64,000 bases of DNA from Charina bottae (Eukaryota > Chordata > Lepidosauria > Squamata > Charinaidae). The stretch covers positions 36,320,501-36,384,500 of the forward strand of contig JALMGJ010000008.1 of NCBI GenBank assembly GCA_023362775.1. Direction: 5' to 3'. How positions within the stretch are numbered: the first letter of the stretch is position 1; each line of letters begins with the position of its first letter. This document shows positions 1-11,451 of this stretch, in pieces. Below the pieces are notes generated by a model. It was not told the DNA's origin. It did no database searches and was given only the letters and a program-made list of their open reading frames with translations. The position numbers and the translations under genes were made by a program.

Positions 1-329
1 CTCGTTCCTGGACTTGCAGAAATACAGGCAACTGACATTTCCTATTAAAAATATAAGTGGGATTTTACATAATAAGAAGAACTCACGCTGGGGTGCATTT
101 GTGTGAACCTAAGAACAGGGAAGAAAAAACTTTTTACAAGGAGCAAAGAATGTGCATTTTCTCCTTTTTTGCTTCTTTTTTCTTTAGTCACAAAGGTGCC
201 TGTAGGCCTTTTTTTCCTTCGGGGTAGATATAGTTAGATAGAAGTAAATTCTCTTTTAATTAAGCAGAGTTTATATTCCAGGTACACATGTCCAGGAGTG
301 AAGTGCCATTTATTGTGATGTAACATTAT

Positions 330-1201
330 TCATTCATTGGCGATCACTCGTAGCCGAGTAAGATTGTCTTCCAAAGGTAAAATTTTAACGGTGAATCCGT
401 AAGTGGCTATAAAGGCCAATTCTGGATCCGCACAACCTCCCACAATGAGGGCATAGGTTTCCGGGTGGGAGACGGTCATGATGAGGGTTTGCCTGACGTG
501 CCTTCCTTTTAGCTCTCTTCTCCTTTTCGCCCTGTACTCGTGCTTCTTCAAAGTCCATAGCGCCATTAATAAAGGATGACCTCCAATTGAAACGCTCATG
601 AGTTAGGGCTTCCCAGTTCTCAATGCTGATATTACATTTTTTTAAATTAGCTTTGAGAGTATCTTTGAATCTCTTTTGCTGTCCACCAATATTCCGTTTT
701 CCATTCTTAAGTTGGGAGTAAAGTAGCTGCTTTGGAAGACGATGGTCAGGCATTCGAACAACATGACCGGTCCAGCGAAGTTGATGTTGGATGATCATTG
801 TTTCAATGCTGGTGGTTTTCGCTTCTTCTAACACGCTAACATTAGTCCGCCTATCTTCCCAAGTAATTTGCAGAATTTTTCGGAGGCAGCGTTGATGGAA
901 TCTTTCAAGAAGTTGGAGGTGGCGTTTGTAGAGGGTCCATGTTTCACAGGCGTACAGAAGGGTTGGTAGTACAATGGCTTTGTAAACAAGCATTTTGGTC
1001 TCCCTGCGAATGTCCCGATCCTCAAACACTCTACGCTTCATTCGGGAGAAAGCTACACTCGCAGAGCTCAGGCGATGCTGAATTTCAGCGTTGATGTCGG
1101 CTTTTGTTGATAGATGGCTGCCGAGATAAGAAAAGTGGTCGACATTTTCTAGTGACACACCTTTAAGCTGGATTGATGGCGCTGCAGAGGGATTGGTATA
1201 A
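330..1201 (-). mobile_element. 5'-truncated non-LTR retrotransposon (LINE), C-terminal ORF2 fragment
   Basis: The minus strand from 1158 to 385 is open for 257 residues. The peptide has reverse-transcriptase carboxy-terminal features: YLGSHLS, LLYACETWTL, RCLRKILQITWEDRRTN, HQLRWTGHVVRM, and ends in a CCHH zinc knuckle (CPHCGRLCGSRIGLYSHLRI). The 3' tail is a short AATGAATGAATAATG-like repeat, not poly(A). The sequence TAACATTAT occurs on both sides (about 321-329 and 1202-1210), which fits a target-site duplication and fixes the ends. A second copy of the family is at 53493-53845. The clade is not certain; RTE-like or related elements with terminal zinc fingers are possible. No stop or frameshift is seen, so the copy is probably young. 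Confidence 0.85.
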
Positions 1202-2612
1202 TAACATTATACTGCAAGCAGAACAGGAGGCAGAATGTGTGTTTGCTCTAAGAAATATTAGTCTCTTGATTTTTCCTGCCAACTCTTTCTTCCTGAAGTT
1301 GCCTTGAGGTGTTTGATTATTTAACTGAGGACAATAGTTTATTTTCTTTTGTGTAATTGAAATTGAGTAAACATTTGTAGCAGAATAGAATACAGTACAA
1401 TAAACTATTGTAAAAATAGTTTTTAAACTGGCTTACAAGTCTGTAAACACATCAATAACTGTTTAAAGTGTTAGCATGGCTGAATTTCCAAGCACACTTA
1501 CTAGAAAATGTGCCTTTGCCTTGTATAAATATGACACATAAAGATGGTAATTGGAAAATAAGAGGAAAGTAACTGTAACATTAATACTGCTTCTTATATA
1601 ACTGTTTGGATCTTTTAATGTTGTTATGCTAAGAAAAAGAAATATTAAAATTTGTCCACTTACTTTTCCTTTAGAGTAATAGAGAAATTCAGTGCTTGGC
1701 CAACAAACCAGACTCTGCTTTGCAATAATCATGTTCTCAAAAAAGCTTCATTTTGACTGTAGGAATTACTGCTCTGGTTTGTTTGTTTTAATGAATAACT
1801 TGGGTTTGTGCAAAATATATCTTTCTGTTCAATTGCTTGAGAATCCTGAGCAATGCAGATGCTGGCAGAAAAAGTGCCAGTTTAACAGCTTTCATTTGAA
1901 CCCTCATCTGAGAATATAGGAAATAAGCTGGTAGCTTTCCTGTGTTGAGAAATCTTCATTCTCCTCCTATTTTTTGGTAGTGAAATGTTTAGCTTAGAGG
2001 TCAGCTTGGAAGTGCCATGTGTTAAAGAAGCAGTCTTCCTGTTTTGTTTTTTAAATGGATGTTTCTTTTAAAACTGTCTCTTAAATTAACCTGTAGTTTT
2101 TATCTTTGGCATTTACTATGTTTGAACTGAGGGACGGCATAGTGCAGAACTATTCAGGCTTCTTCTAAATATAGATTTTGTTCTCCCAACTTCATCTGAA
2201 TTCTCACAAACTATAGATCTGCCCCCCCTTCAAATGAGGTGGATCTTGTAGGTCACAGCATCGCCTCCCTTGGTTGTGCTGGGTGAGGGTGCTGGGAATC
2301 CATCAACATCTGAAGCTTCTTGATCTCTGCAGTGGAGGGATCTATGAGCTAGTGCCAGGACAGAAGTGTTTCAAATCATAGGTGAAAATTCACCTAATGA
2401 AATCCCTGGCCCACAGAAAACTAATTTTCAGGGTTACATTTTCTGATTTAGTTTTTTCATTGACGGAGTCCATTGGAGTTGAGCGGCTAATAAATTTAAA
2501 TAAATAAATAAATGTGTTAGGGTTTTATGTGCAGGAGAAATCCTTTGTATAGCAGAATGTTTAATCACCTCGTTTGCAGATTGAAATGGTGCCCTCCTGA
2601 AATCCTCCAGAG

Positions 2613-2692
2613 CAGTGTTTCTCAACCTTGGCTGGGGAATTCTGGGAGTTGAAGTCCACACATCTTAACGTTGCCAAGGTTGAGAAACACTG
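2613..2692. mobile_element. Short palindromic hAT MITE (CAGTGTTTCTC ends)
   Basis: 80-bp element that begins CAGTGTTTCTCAACCTTGGC and ends with its reverse complement. The 8-bp direct repeat CTCCAGAG flanks it at 2605-2612 and 2693-2700, the hallmark of hAT insertion. One arm has lost part of the usual palindrome, so only the central TTCTGGGAGTTGAAGTCCAC strand remains. Other copies: 7294-7427, 19877-20011 and 48999-49104. Confidence 0.85.
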
Positions 2693-4942
2693 CTCCAGAG
2701 ATTTACCTTTTATCTAGCTGTTCTTAAGGAACTGATGAGGAAACAAGTAAATTGCTATGACAAGACATTCCAGAAGAAGTTCAGCATATGGTTTCTGCTC
2801 TCTTCTGCAGAAAATATTCTTACTCTTACCAGACTTGGCTGGGCCATAACATCAGTCATGCTTTGAAGCTCATGATGATAAACATAAGAAATTGCTTTTA
2901 GCATGCTAACAGATTACTGTGTTTGAAAAGGAATGTCTGTTGTCGTTATTATATACTGGGGCCAATTGTTAATCATTAATACAGTACAGTTGAAATATCT
3001 ATTATTGTCCTTGTGTAGGGGAAAAATTGATTTCCTGAAGGAAGTTCCACCAAATGTTTTGGTCTTAATCTCTATGGTTGTAGTAGAATCTTCCCCTCCA
3101 CACACAAACATCCCTCAAGATACCTGGTTACCCCTGATTTCAAAGTGGTTTTTTTTTCACCCAACTGCATATTGTCCATATTCCTTTTTCCAGTGGTTGT
3201 TCAACATTTCAGAGATTTTCTTGCATCCCATCATCCTTAGCCATCATACCAATAGCCATGCTCTTAAGGGTGATTGAAGTTGCCAATCCATATATGGGCA
3301 GATGACTCCCTGAGTCAGCTGAATTGAGGAAAGAAGTAGGATTTGATGGGGAAGTGATTGAAGAAGTGATCTGGTATAAGCTGACTATTAATGGAAAACA
3401 TAAACTAAATGCAGGGATTACAAGCTGTTACGTTGTGGGTCCCACTATTTGATATTCTGAGTGAGATGGGCGGTGACTAAATTTGAAATATAAATAAATA
3501 AAAAATAAATAAATATTCCCTACCCACAGCAGATCAAAGGTTTCACATCTGCTGTATGTGGCCTCTGATTCTCCTTTTTTGTGTGTGTGAGCCCAGAGCC
3601 ATCTTTGAGTGCACCTCTGAAATTTGCCATTGCAATTCCCAAATCTTTTGTCATTTTGAGGCAGAAAACGCATAAAAATAGCATATGCCCTGGCTTAGCA
3701 CAGTTTAAAAACACTAGTATTCATGCAAACACACACACACCGTCTCTTTCCAGATGCATGATATGTCCCAAACTATTTTAAGTCATTGCTTGTCACGGGG
3801 CAAACAAAAATGTTTGCCTGTGACCCTAGGTCATCAAAAGTTTGTTACCCCTGCTTCTTCTTGAGAATTGATAAGTGTGGTAAGAAATCAGTTAAAACAA
3901 TGTAATATAAATATAGTTTCCAAGAAGAAAAACTGGCAATGTACTTTTAAAATTTATTGTCTGTGGTGTTTTAAGTTTTGTTTCATTGGAATAATTTGGA
4001 GCTGAATCTTCTGGAGCATCCAACAGCATTCTTCAAACGGGAAAGCTGTTATCAAACTCACAAACATGATGAAACCGCCTACGTGACCAAGTAGTTTTTT
4101 TTATGGCCACCTGCAAATAATTAAGTTGGAACACAAGATAATCTAAATAGCTTCAGGCCCATTTTACACTGACTGTATTGGTCACGGAGTTGATTTTCTG
4201 ACCTGTGACCAATTAAACTGATAGTAATCTCCCATCAGTTCTTTAATGGCCCTTTCCTTAAAAAAGTGCTGTGTATACAGAGTGTACAGGAAATTTTGAT
4301 GCCATTATAGTGACTTGTTTTTAACTGGATTGCAGATTTGTTGTTTATACCTGTTTCTTCCAGATAAGCCCAATAAGATTATACAGGTACTTTGAACCTC
4401 ATTCCCCATTCAAGTTCTTCTTTAAATGTTTCCTGGCTCAGCATTAAAAAAATAACTTGGGGCAGACATTTTTAAGGAGCAGACATTAGAAATGTGATGG
4501 GTGGCATCGGATATTATGTGAGTGGGCTGCAGCAGAACTTCTTTCTATTCTTAAACCCTCCTCTCCCCTCCATAGTACTGATTGCAGGGAACAAACCCCA
4601 TTTTAATGATAGAAAAAATGTCCTAGCAGTTCAGTAGCGGGTCACTTACTCAGAGAGGTGGTCGGCATAGCTTCATTCTGTATGTCTCAAATTTTGCTGA
4701 AGGGCCCCTTGATTTATATGTCCACATCTTCCAAATAAATTGTTTCAGGATTAATCCTCCCCCACCTCCATTTTTTCCTATGCTTTGGTTTTAAGTTTCA
4801 CTTTCTGCAAGCAAGAGATTGGGTGCAGTTTGGCTCCAAAAGGAGTGTTAAGTAATAAAGAAAAGTTACCATGTGCAAAGCTTTCTTTCATAGGATGTCA
4901 CTAATCAATGTGAAAAGGGCTTGCTCACTTAAGTGCAGTCAG

Positions 4943-4943
4943 T

Positions 4944-5005
<62 letters not shown>
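4943..5005. repeat. (TC)n microsatellite
   Basis: About 60 bp of nearly pure TC dinucleotide repeat in the intron. Confidence 0.97.
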
Positions 5006-5007
<2 letters not shown>

Positions 5008-6589
5008 AGGAATCTAAAACTATCATGCAGAATGAAGGTTGCTTAAGTTTCACTGACTTTAGCGAAAATTAAACATCTTGCATAAAATTACTACTTCATA
5101 TATTAATCTAATCCAAAATCTTTAACAAACAGTTCAGATTACAAGGAATTTGCCATGTAGAGGCCAGCTAGAGATGGACTATAGCTTTGTGGCATGTGGT
5201 GCAATTCCATAACTATCTCTCTGGAGGTAAGTCACATTGAGTTGAATGAAATACACCCTTACGGAACGTAAAGTTATGTACGCTAATGGCACAGCCTGCT
5301 CCACTGAGCAAAATTGTTCTTTCCAGAAAGCTTGGCAAATCTCCAGAGTTATTTTTTAACATGGGTTTAGAAACAGCTCACTGGGTCACCTAGAGTGAAT
5401 AAAAGATCATTTCCAGGTGACCAAGAAGTAACACACACACCCCCCCAGCAGAAATTGTTATCGGGTCTTTTTTCAGACCTCCTTGTTGCTGGCTATACAT
5501 TTTGAAAGTAGGAGCCTGGCACTCAGGTTCGAATGCATATTGTCCTGAGGCAGAGCGTTTTAATTTTCTTTTGTCGATGCTGAAAAATATCTTGGCTTTC
5601 CTGCTGAAATGCTGTAACCATAGTTGTTGACTTTGTTGACACTCAACCAAGTTTTTAGAAATAGTCCTGTGGTAACTATTTGGGGCTTGCTTAGTAACCT
5701 AACTCTTACACTCTTCTTGTGCAACATTAATTTAACATTTGGTCTGCATTAACACGCTACTGTTGAATTCAAAGGAAGGGTGCAGCTTGCCTGAAGGACA
5801 GCATCAGTAATTCCCTCCCCCTTGTTCTGACCCATTTTCTGTCTTACCCATCCAGGGAGGCTTGCCAAACTGCAAATAATAAACAGATGTGTCTTTTCCA
5901 AATGTCTGCTATGTTCTCCTTTTGATTGTAATCTTTAAGAAATGAAGCAATAGAAGCTGAAGAGCAGGATCCATCTTTCCAGTAAAGCAACAGAAGCTGA
6001 ACACTCTCCATGTAAACAGGTTAAGAGCATTATCTTATGATAAAAAGGAGTTGATTTCAGGACTCCGTAGATAGAGAATTTATCTTCATTAGAATGCTTT
6101 TTATGATCTTTTAGATAAACTGGAGTCTAGTTATCCAGTAACTAATGGTTCAACTGCATGACCTTCTATCTCCAGTATTATCTTGTGAACACAACTAGCA
6201 GATATAAGTAACTCTGCAAATGTAAGTCATTTGGAGAAAGTTGCAAACATGGTGTTCCAATCTTGCATCTTCCATTTAAATCAGTTGTGGCATTCCTATG
6301 CCCAAAGTAAGGCTTGTAGGCAGATGTTTGTCTGCAAGCTTTTGATTGCAGGCAAAAAGAATATAAATTTTCAGTCAGAGTTCAGTCCTAAGCATAGGAT
6401 GGAGAAGGTATAGATCATTCTGCTGGATTATCTTTGTTGGGACCTTGTGATGGGAGGTATTCACTATGCTCAGTCCTTTTAGACTTCTTGGTGGCATTGG
6501 TAAAATCAGTCATGGTATCCTTCTGGACCAGTTGGTGGAATGGTCCTCCCTCGTGAGACGTTCCAGTCAGATTCAGTAAGGGTGGAGAG

Positions 6590-7265
6590 GTCAGTCCAGT
6601 GGCCAGTGCCATGTGGGGCACCACAGAGGTTGGTTTGATGTTTAAGATATACATGAAGCCACCGGGAAGGTTAACTGGCAGTTCAGAGTGCAATACCATT
6701 AGTGCTGACAAAAATCAACTTAATATTGCCACTCCAGGCCCAACTGGAGATACTGTTGAAGTCCTGTTGCAATGCCTGGAGACTATTAGGGATGGGAAGA
6801 AACAGGCTAACGTTGAAACCAAGCAAGATGTACATCTTGGTACCCTGTCACCTTCTATGTTGTATCTTGAATAGGTAACCCTACTAAACCAATTGGGAAT
6901 AATTCTGGGCTCATTGCTAGATGGGCAAGTGTAGGCTTGTAGTGAGAAAGGCTTTTGCCCAGTTTTAGCTGGTGCATCAGTTGCAGCCTATCCTGGAGCA
7001 GGAGGTTCCGCCTCAATGACTTGTGGCCCTATCACCACATGGGTAGACTTCAACAACTTTACATGGACCTGCCTTTGAAGATCTTTCAGAAACTACAGTT
7101 GGTGCAAAATGCAATTGTTGATTGTTGACTGGCTTTTGCCACTATGATTACATTACACCTATCTTGCTCATTGATTACCAAGAGATTTTCAGGTACAGTT
7201 CATAGTGCTATTTTTTACTTTTAACGGTGGATATGACTTGGCACTAAGGTACTTGCAAGACAACC
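6590..7265 (+). mobile_element. Degenerate L2/CR1-type LINE fragment
   Basis: Plus-strand reading, with many stops and shifts, recalls the L2/CR1 reverse-transcriptase domain: a thumb-region motif like LKIFQKLQLVQNA near 7075-7115 matches the LQLVQNAAAR motif of the well-preserved L2 copy at 63.2-64.0 kb. No boundaries are clear. Old relic. Confidence 0.5.
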
Positions 7266-7293
7266 TCTCCAACCAATGTTGATGTGTCCAAGG

Positions 7294-7427
7294 CAGTGTT
7301 TCTCAACTTTGGCAGCTTGAAGATGTGTGGACTTCAACTCCCAGAATTCCCCAGTCAGCATGCTGGCTGGGGAATTCTGGGAGTTGAAGTCTACACATCT
7401 TCAAGCTGCCATGGTTGAGAAACACTG
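7294..7427. mobile_element. Palindromic hAT MITE with perfect 8-bp target duplication
   Basis: 134 bp, nearly perfect palindrome centred on CAGCATGCTG, with ends CAGTGTTTCTCAACTTTGGC and its complement. Flanked by GTCCAAGG at 7286-7293 and 7428-7435. The short minus-strand reading frame over it is a by-product of the palindrome. Confidence 0.9.
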
Positions 7428-8642
7428 GTCCAAGGAAATCCTTCTGGGAGAAGCTGCTGCTGGTGCCCCATTTTTGTGAGTTGGGGAACTGAGGCAAGAT
7501 AGCGTTTTTAAATCATGCTACCTATGCTTTGGAACAGTCTTTCTCTAAAAGTTAGGCCAACAGTCTGAACCCTTCTGGAAAGTTTTGGAGATGTGAAGTT
7601 CATTATTGTTGCTGCTGCTGCTGCTGTTGTTGGCTTTGATTTTATGAGTTGTTTGGGGGATTTTGGTGTAATCAGGGTTGTGGTTTAAATTTACAGTTTA
7701 CAAATTTAATTGTAAATTTGTTTATTTTTCTTACCGTGGATGTTTTATTGTAAGTTTTTTTCTTTACCATTGACATTTCATGATACTTTATTTTGTTGTA
7801 ACACATTAAAAGTCAGAAGGATTCTCTTGCATACAAATTTAATAAATAGCAAATGATGTCCCCTGCAATCCAGGGACCTTAATCTTAATTTGAGAATCTG
7901 AGGATGGGCCTAGGAGTGTTTCATCTAAAACATGTGGTGTATCCTTGAGTTATGATAATATATCTACAAATCTTTTGTCTCTAGACTGAAAAATGGGAGT
8001 GGGAGGAACTTACATAAGCCATAACTGGAACGTATTTTGAAGGTTAAATCAAGTCCCTGTTAGGAGCAGAACACTTTCATTTTTGTTCAGCTAAAATCCT
8101 CTGATATCCTAAACTAATTCAGAAAACGATCCCTAAGTCTTTCTAGAAAAACCCAGGCGGTACTGTTTGTTTACAAAAAGGGTTTGGCTTGCCAAGCATA
8201 TCCAAATGATAAGGGGAAAATAAGATCAACAAACCAAAGTTTGCCTTCAGGTTACGCTAAAATCAACACACTCACTTTTAACCTGATGTGGCAGTACAGT
8301 TCAAGCCTACAGGGAAAAACAGCATAGAGCCTGGACACCTTAAAAGACCTAGGAGATAGCTTGTGTCTGTTTTGGTCTGCAGATAATGTTTAGAAGTGGC
8401 TTACAGGTGCAACAGAATGAATGGACTTTGCTACTTCAGCTTGCTAGGAGGTGATCTTAGTTTTAAGTGTTTTGCCTTAAGAATTAATGCAAATAGGGAA
8501 GCAGGACAGCTTTCTGATTGCAGAAAGCTTTTGTTCATCTGGGGAGTATCAAAAATGGTAAATGGCCGTTCTGCATGCAGAAATTTGGACAATTCATGGC
8601 CATTTGGCATTAGTGTTTATTACTTTTATTTATTACTCCTCT

Positions 8643-8666
8643 CCCCCCCCCCCCCCCCCCCCCCCC
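8643..8666. repeat. Poly(C) run
   Basis: About 24 consecutive C on the plus strand. A likely site of length polymorphism and assembly error; the reading frame crossing it is not a gene. Confidence 0.95.
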
Positions 8667-9081
8667 GTCTTCCTGGAAATCATTTTTCTCTAGGGTACTT
8701 TTATCTAAGGTCAAAGTATAAGGGCATTAAATATAGCACAGCAACACCAAAATGATTGATTGTATTTTCAGTACCCAAATATTTGATCAGGATGTCATGG
8801 CCCATAAAGTATTTTTAAACTTCTCGAAACTGTACCAATATGTGACTCTGGTAGCAGATCCCTTTTTAAACCTTGGTCTTGGTGACGAGGCTTTGAACTT
8901 TTTGCTGTCCAAAGACCTTTGTAGACTATACTGATTATAAACCTTTATAGTTAGGTCAATATTTAACTGTTCCAGAGGCTCACAACCTTAGAGGAGTATT
9001 TTTTGGAGGAAATGAGTGGGTATTTCCTTGCTGTAGCACTAGGGTAACAAAATGTCAACCAGAGAGGTGAAATATTCTGAA

Positions 9082-9082
<1 letters not shown>

Positions 9083-9133
<51 letters not shown>

Positions 9134-9134
9134 T
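9083..9134. repeat. (TATC)n microsatellite seeded at an L2 tail
   Basis: About 13 units of TATC, directly followed at 9135-9172 by an inverted L2 3'-end fragment (TTTATCCCCGCCCATCTCCC). The repeat probably grew from the LINE tail. Confidence 0.9.
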
Positions 9135-10856
9135 TAAATTTATCCCCGCCCATCTCCCGGAATAAGGGACTCTGAACTATGCTGGAAACATTCCCTTAAC
9201 TTGAAGCCCAGTGTAGGCATGATTTGGATCCTTGTAGCAGTAACAACAAACCTGAGCCATGAACAATGCCATGTGGCTTGAAAAGATTTTGCACCACACA
9301 GTGGATATTACACTTAGCTCACTGATACAACTCTTTCTATGAGCTTTGTTCCAAATTCAGCACCTTCAGATATCAAAAAGAAAAATCTTCCTTGAAACAT
9401 CTCCATCTTCTGTTGCTCACCATATGCTGAAAACTGCCTTCCAGAAGACCTGTGAACAGCTGCTTCTCTTATACTGTTCAAGTTGTTCCTTAAAACTGGC
9501 TTTTCCTTAGCAGGTGTTAGGATCATTTTCACAGTTCTGTCAGAAGATTCAGTCAGCTTGTTAACAAGCCATTTATATAGCAGGAATCTCGGTGGTTTCA
9601 ATAGGTTTTTGACAATTGATGGTGTGGGTACTGATGATAAGGTGTTCTTGTGGCTAATCATTGAGTGTTAAACCAAGGGGCAAAAATTGCAAGAAGCCTT
9701 TTTTGCTGTCAACTGTAGGTATTTACAGGTCTTGATTGCCCAAACATCCCTGTATCAGTAGAAGGCTAAAGAAATCCACAACAATGGAAACAGCCCATCC
9801 TAGAATGTCTGTATTTCTTCTTTAATACTAACAGGTTGATATAGGATGTGGAGATGGGAGAACAAAACATAGCAGCTCTCTCTTAGAAGTGATTTCTGTT
9901 GCTGGAGCAGAGATAGAAGGAAAATCATACCTGATTGCAGTCAGCAGCTGAGTAATAGCATTTTAAGCTCAGTGGTTTCATTGTGTGGTAGCATTTATTA
10001 TTTTCTTTGCAATGGGATTGCAATTTTTAAGAAATGAATTGATGGAAGAAAGTTATTGCCATCATTCAGAGGTGGTTGCGTTTTCTTCCACCCTACCTTT
10101 TTCTTTTCAATGCTAAACAGACTTCTGATTAGCCAATTTCTTCAAACAGTATAGTGAGCTACTATAAAATTTAGTGAATGTGCCCTGTTATAGAAACAAC
10201 CTGACTTGAAAATAACAGTTCTTGTCTATATATTTAGAAACATTTCTTCCTCTGTTTTTATGGAAAGGTGAAGCTGAACAAGAGTATAATGTTGATTAAT
10301 CTCACCATCTTGCAGAGCCATGGTGGTATTTCACATTAGTTTGCTCGATGGCACATAATCAATCAATTACTTGATGATATTTAAACTGTTCCATCATTGT
10401 TTAACTTGTGAAAGTTTTAGAGCATTGATCATTCCTTGTGTTCTTGTTATTCCCAATCTGCTTTCTATTCCAACCCTGGAAAGATGGTAACTGAGTGGTA
10501 GGTATAGGTTGGGTCAGAGCGTTGCCTTAAGGTAAAGTAGGCATCAGTTCTAGATATGGCAGAAGTGATGTGAACACTGCATCATTTGCCTTAAAAAGTA
10601 AATGACACAGAATGCAGAAGATGCATGTTCAAATAGTTTGCACTCCACTCTAGGTCCAAATGGGCATGATTCAAAGCCTTCTTACCCAGGCAGCAGTTGT
10701 TCCCCTGTTCTTGTCTATGAAAGGAGAGTGGTCTAAACTTTAGGACTGCATTATCCACTTTTAAAAGTGTGGCTAGTCCCTAAACCTCCTACCCCAATTC
10801 TTAGTTACTCTGTTTCCAGATTTACTGTCCCATTGCTGTAGAAATAGCTTCTAAAG

Positions 10857-11115
10857 CAGAGCTTTCCAAACTTTTCATGTTGGTGACACACTTTTTAGAC
10901 ATGCATCATTTCGCGACACACTCTTACAGCAGGGCACAAGGCAGGCACTAGGACCTGCGCGGAATCACAGCAGGTTTGGAGGCAGCAAGGCACAAGGCAG
11001 GCACTGGGACCTGCGTGGAATCCTGGCAGGGCTCTGAGGCAGCAGCAGCCACAACACACCCAGACACTGCAGCCCACACACTAATGTGTCCCGACACACA
11101 GTTTGGAAAGCTGTG
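10857..11115 (-). mobile_element. Non-autonomous hAT element, GTGTCGCGACAC family
   Basis: Ends are CAGAGCTTTCCAAACTTTTC and the complement of CACAGCTTTCCAAACTGTGT. Target duplication TTCTAAAG is at 10849-10856 and 11116-11123. The core contains about 1.7 units of the same 61-bp sequence (CCTTGTGCC...AGGTCC) that is expanded about tenfold in the copy at 18352-19132, which lies in the opposite orientation. No transposase is encoded. Confidence 0.92.
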
Positions 11116-11409
11116 TTCTAAAGTCTTACACAGTTGCCATGGCTCTTGATAATTCAGCAGTTTATCTCATTCTGCTTTAATGAGAATTCACAAATGACTT
11201 GAAATTTTGTAATCTTAAAGAAGACAACTTAATATTTAATTTGCTCCTCTCTCTTACAAGCTGTTGGCTTTAATACCACAGATCAGCACACAGTCTTCTT
11301 TGGGCTTTCATCCTTTCCTCTGATCTGGTTGGTATTGTACCAATTAGCTTGCAAAAAAGGGAATAGAAATGTACATGCTAATGACAAATATATCTTATTT
11401 TGTTTTTAG

Positions 11410-11451
11410 TTCCCAAGAGGATGAAAGGCCTATATCACCATTCTATCTGAG
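11410..11451 (+). CDS. FAM13A: FAM13A exon (SQEDERP exon)
   Basis: 42-nt internal exon after acceptor TGTTTTTAG and before donor GTATTT. It encodes SQEDERPISPFYL, matching the conserved vertebrate peptide SQEDERPLSPFYL. It begins with the last base of a split serine codon and ends with AG of the next split codon (phase 2), which joins the T at 19298 to give serine. In mammals the short FAM13A isoform joins its own first exon at this point. The reading frame continuing past 11451 is intron read-through. Confidence 0.9.

Larger units (their letters stand above)
1..11409 (+). other. FAM13A intron sequence upstream of first visible exon
   Basis: No coding exon was recognised here. The stretch holds a truncated LINE (330-1201), two palindromic hAT MITEs, an old L2 fragment near 6.6-7.3 kb, one hAT MITE at 10.86-11.12 kb and several simple repeats; the rest looks like unique AT-rich intron. 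The mammalian short isoform has an alternative first exon just before the SQEDERP exon; I searched by eye for an equivalent ATG exon and did not find one. Confidence 0.6.

Noticed and set aside
8396..8755. 119-residue plus-strand reading frame
   Set aside because: Crosses a poly(C) run, has no similarity I recognise and no splice or promoter context.
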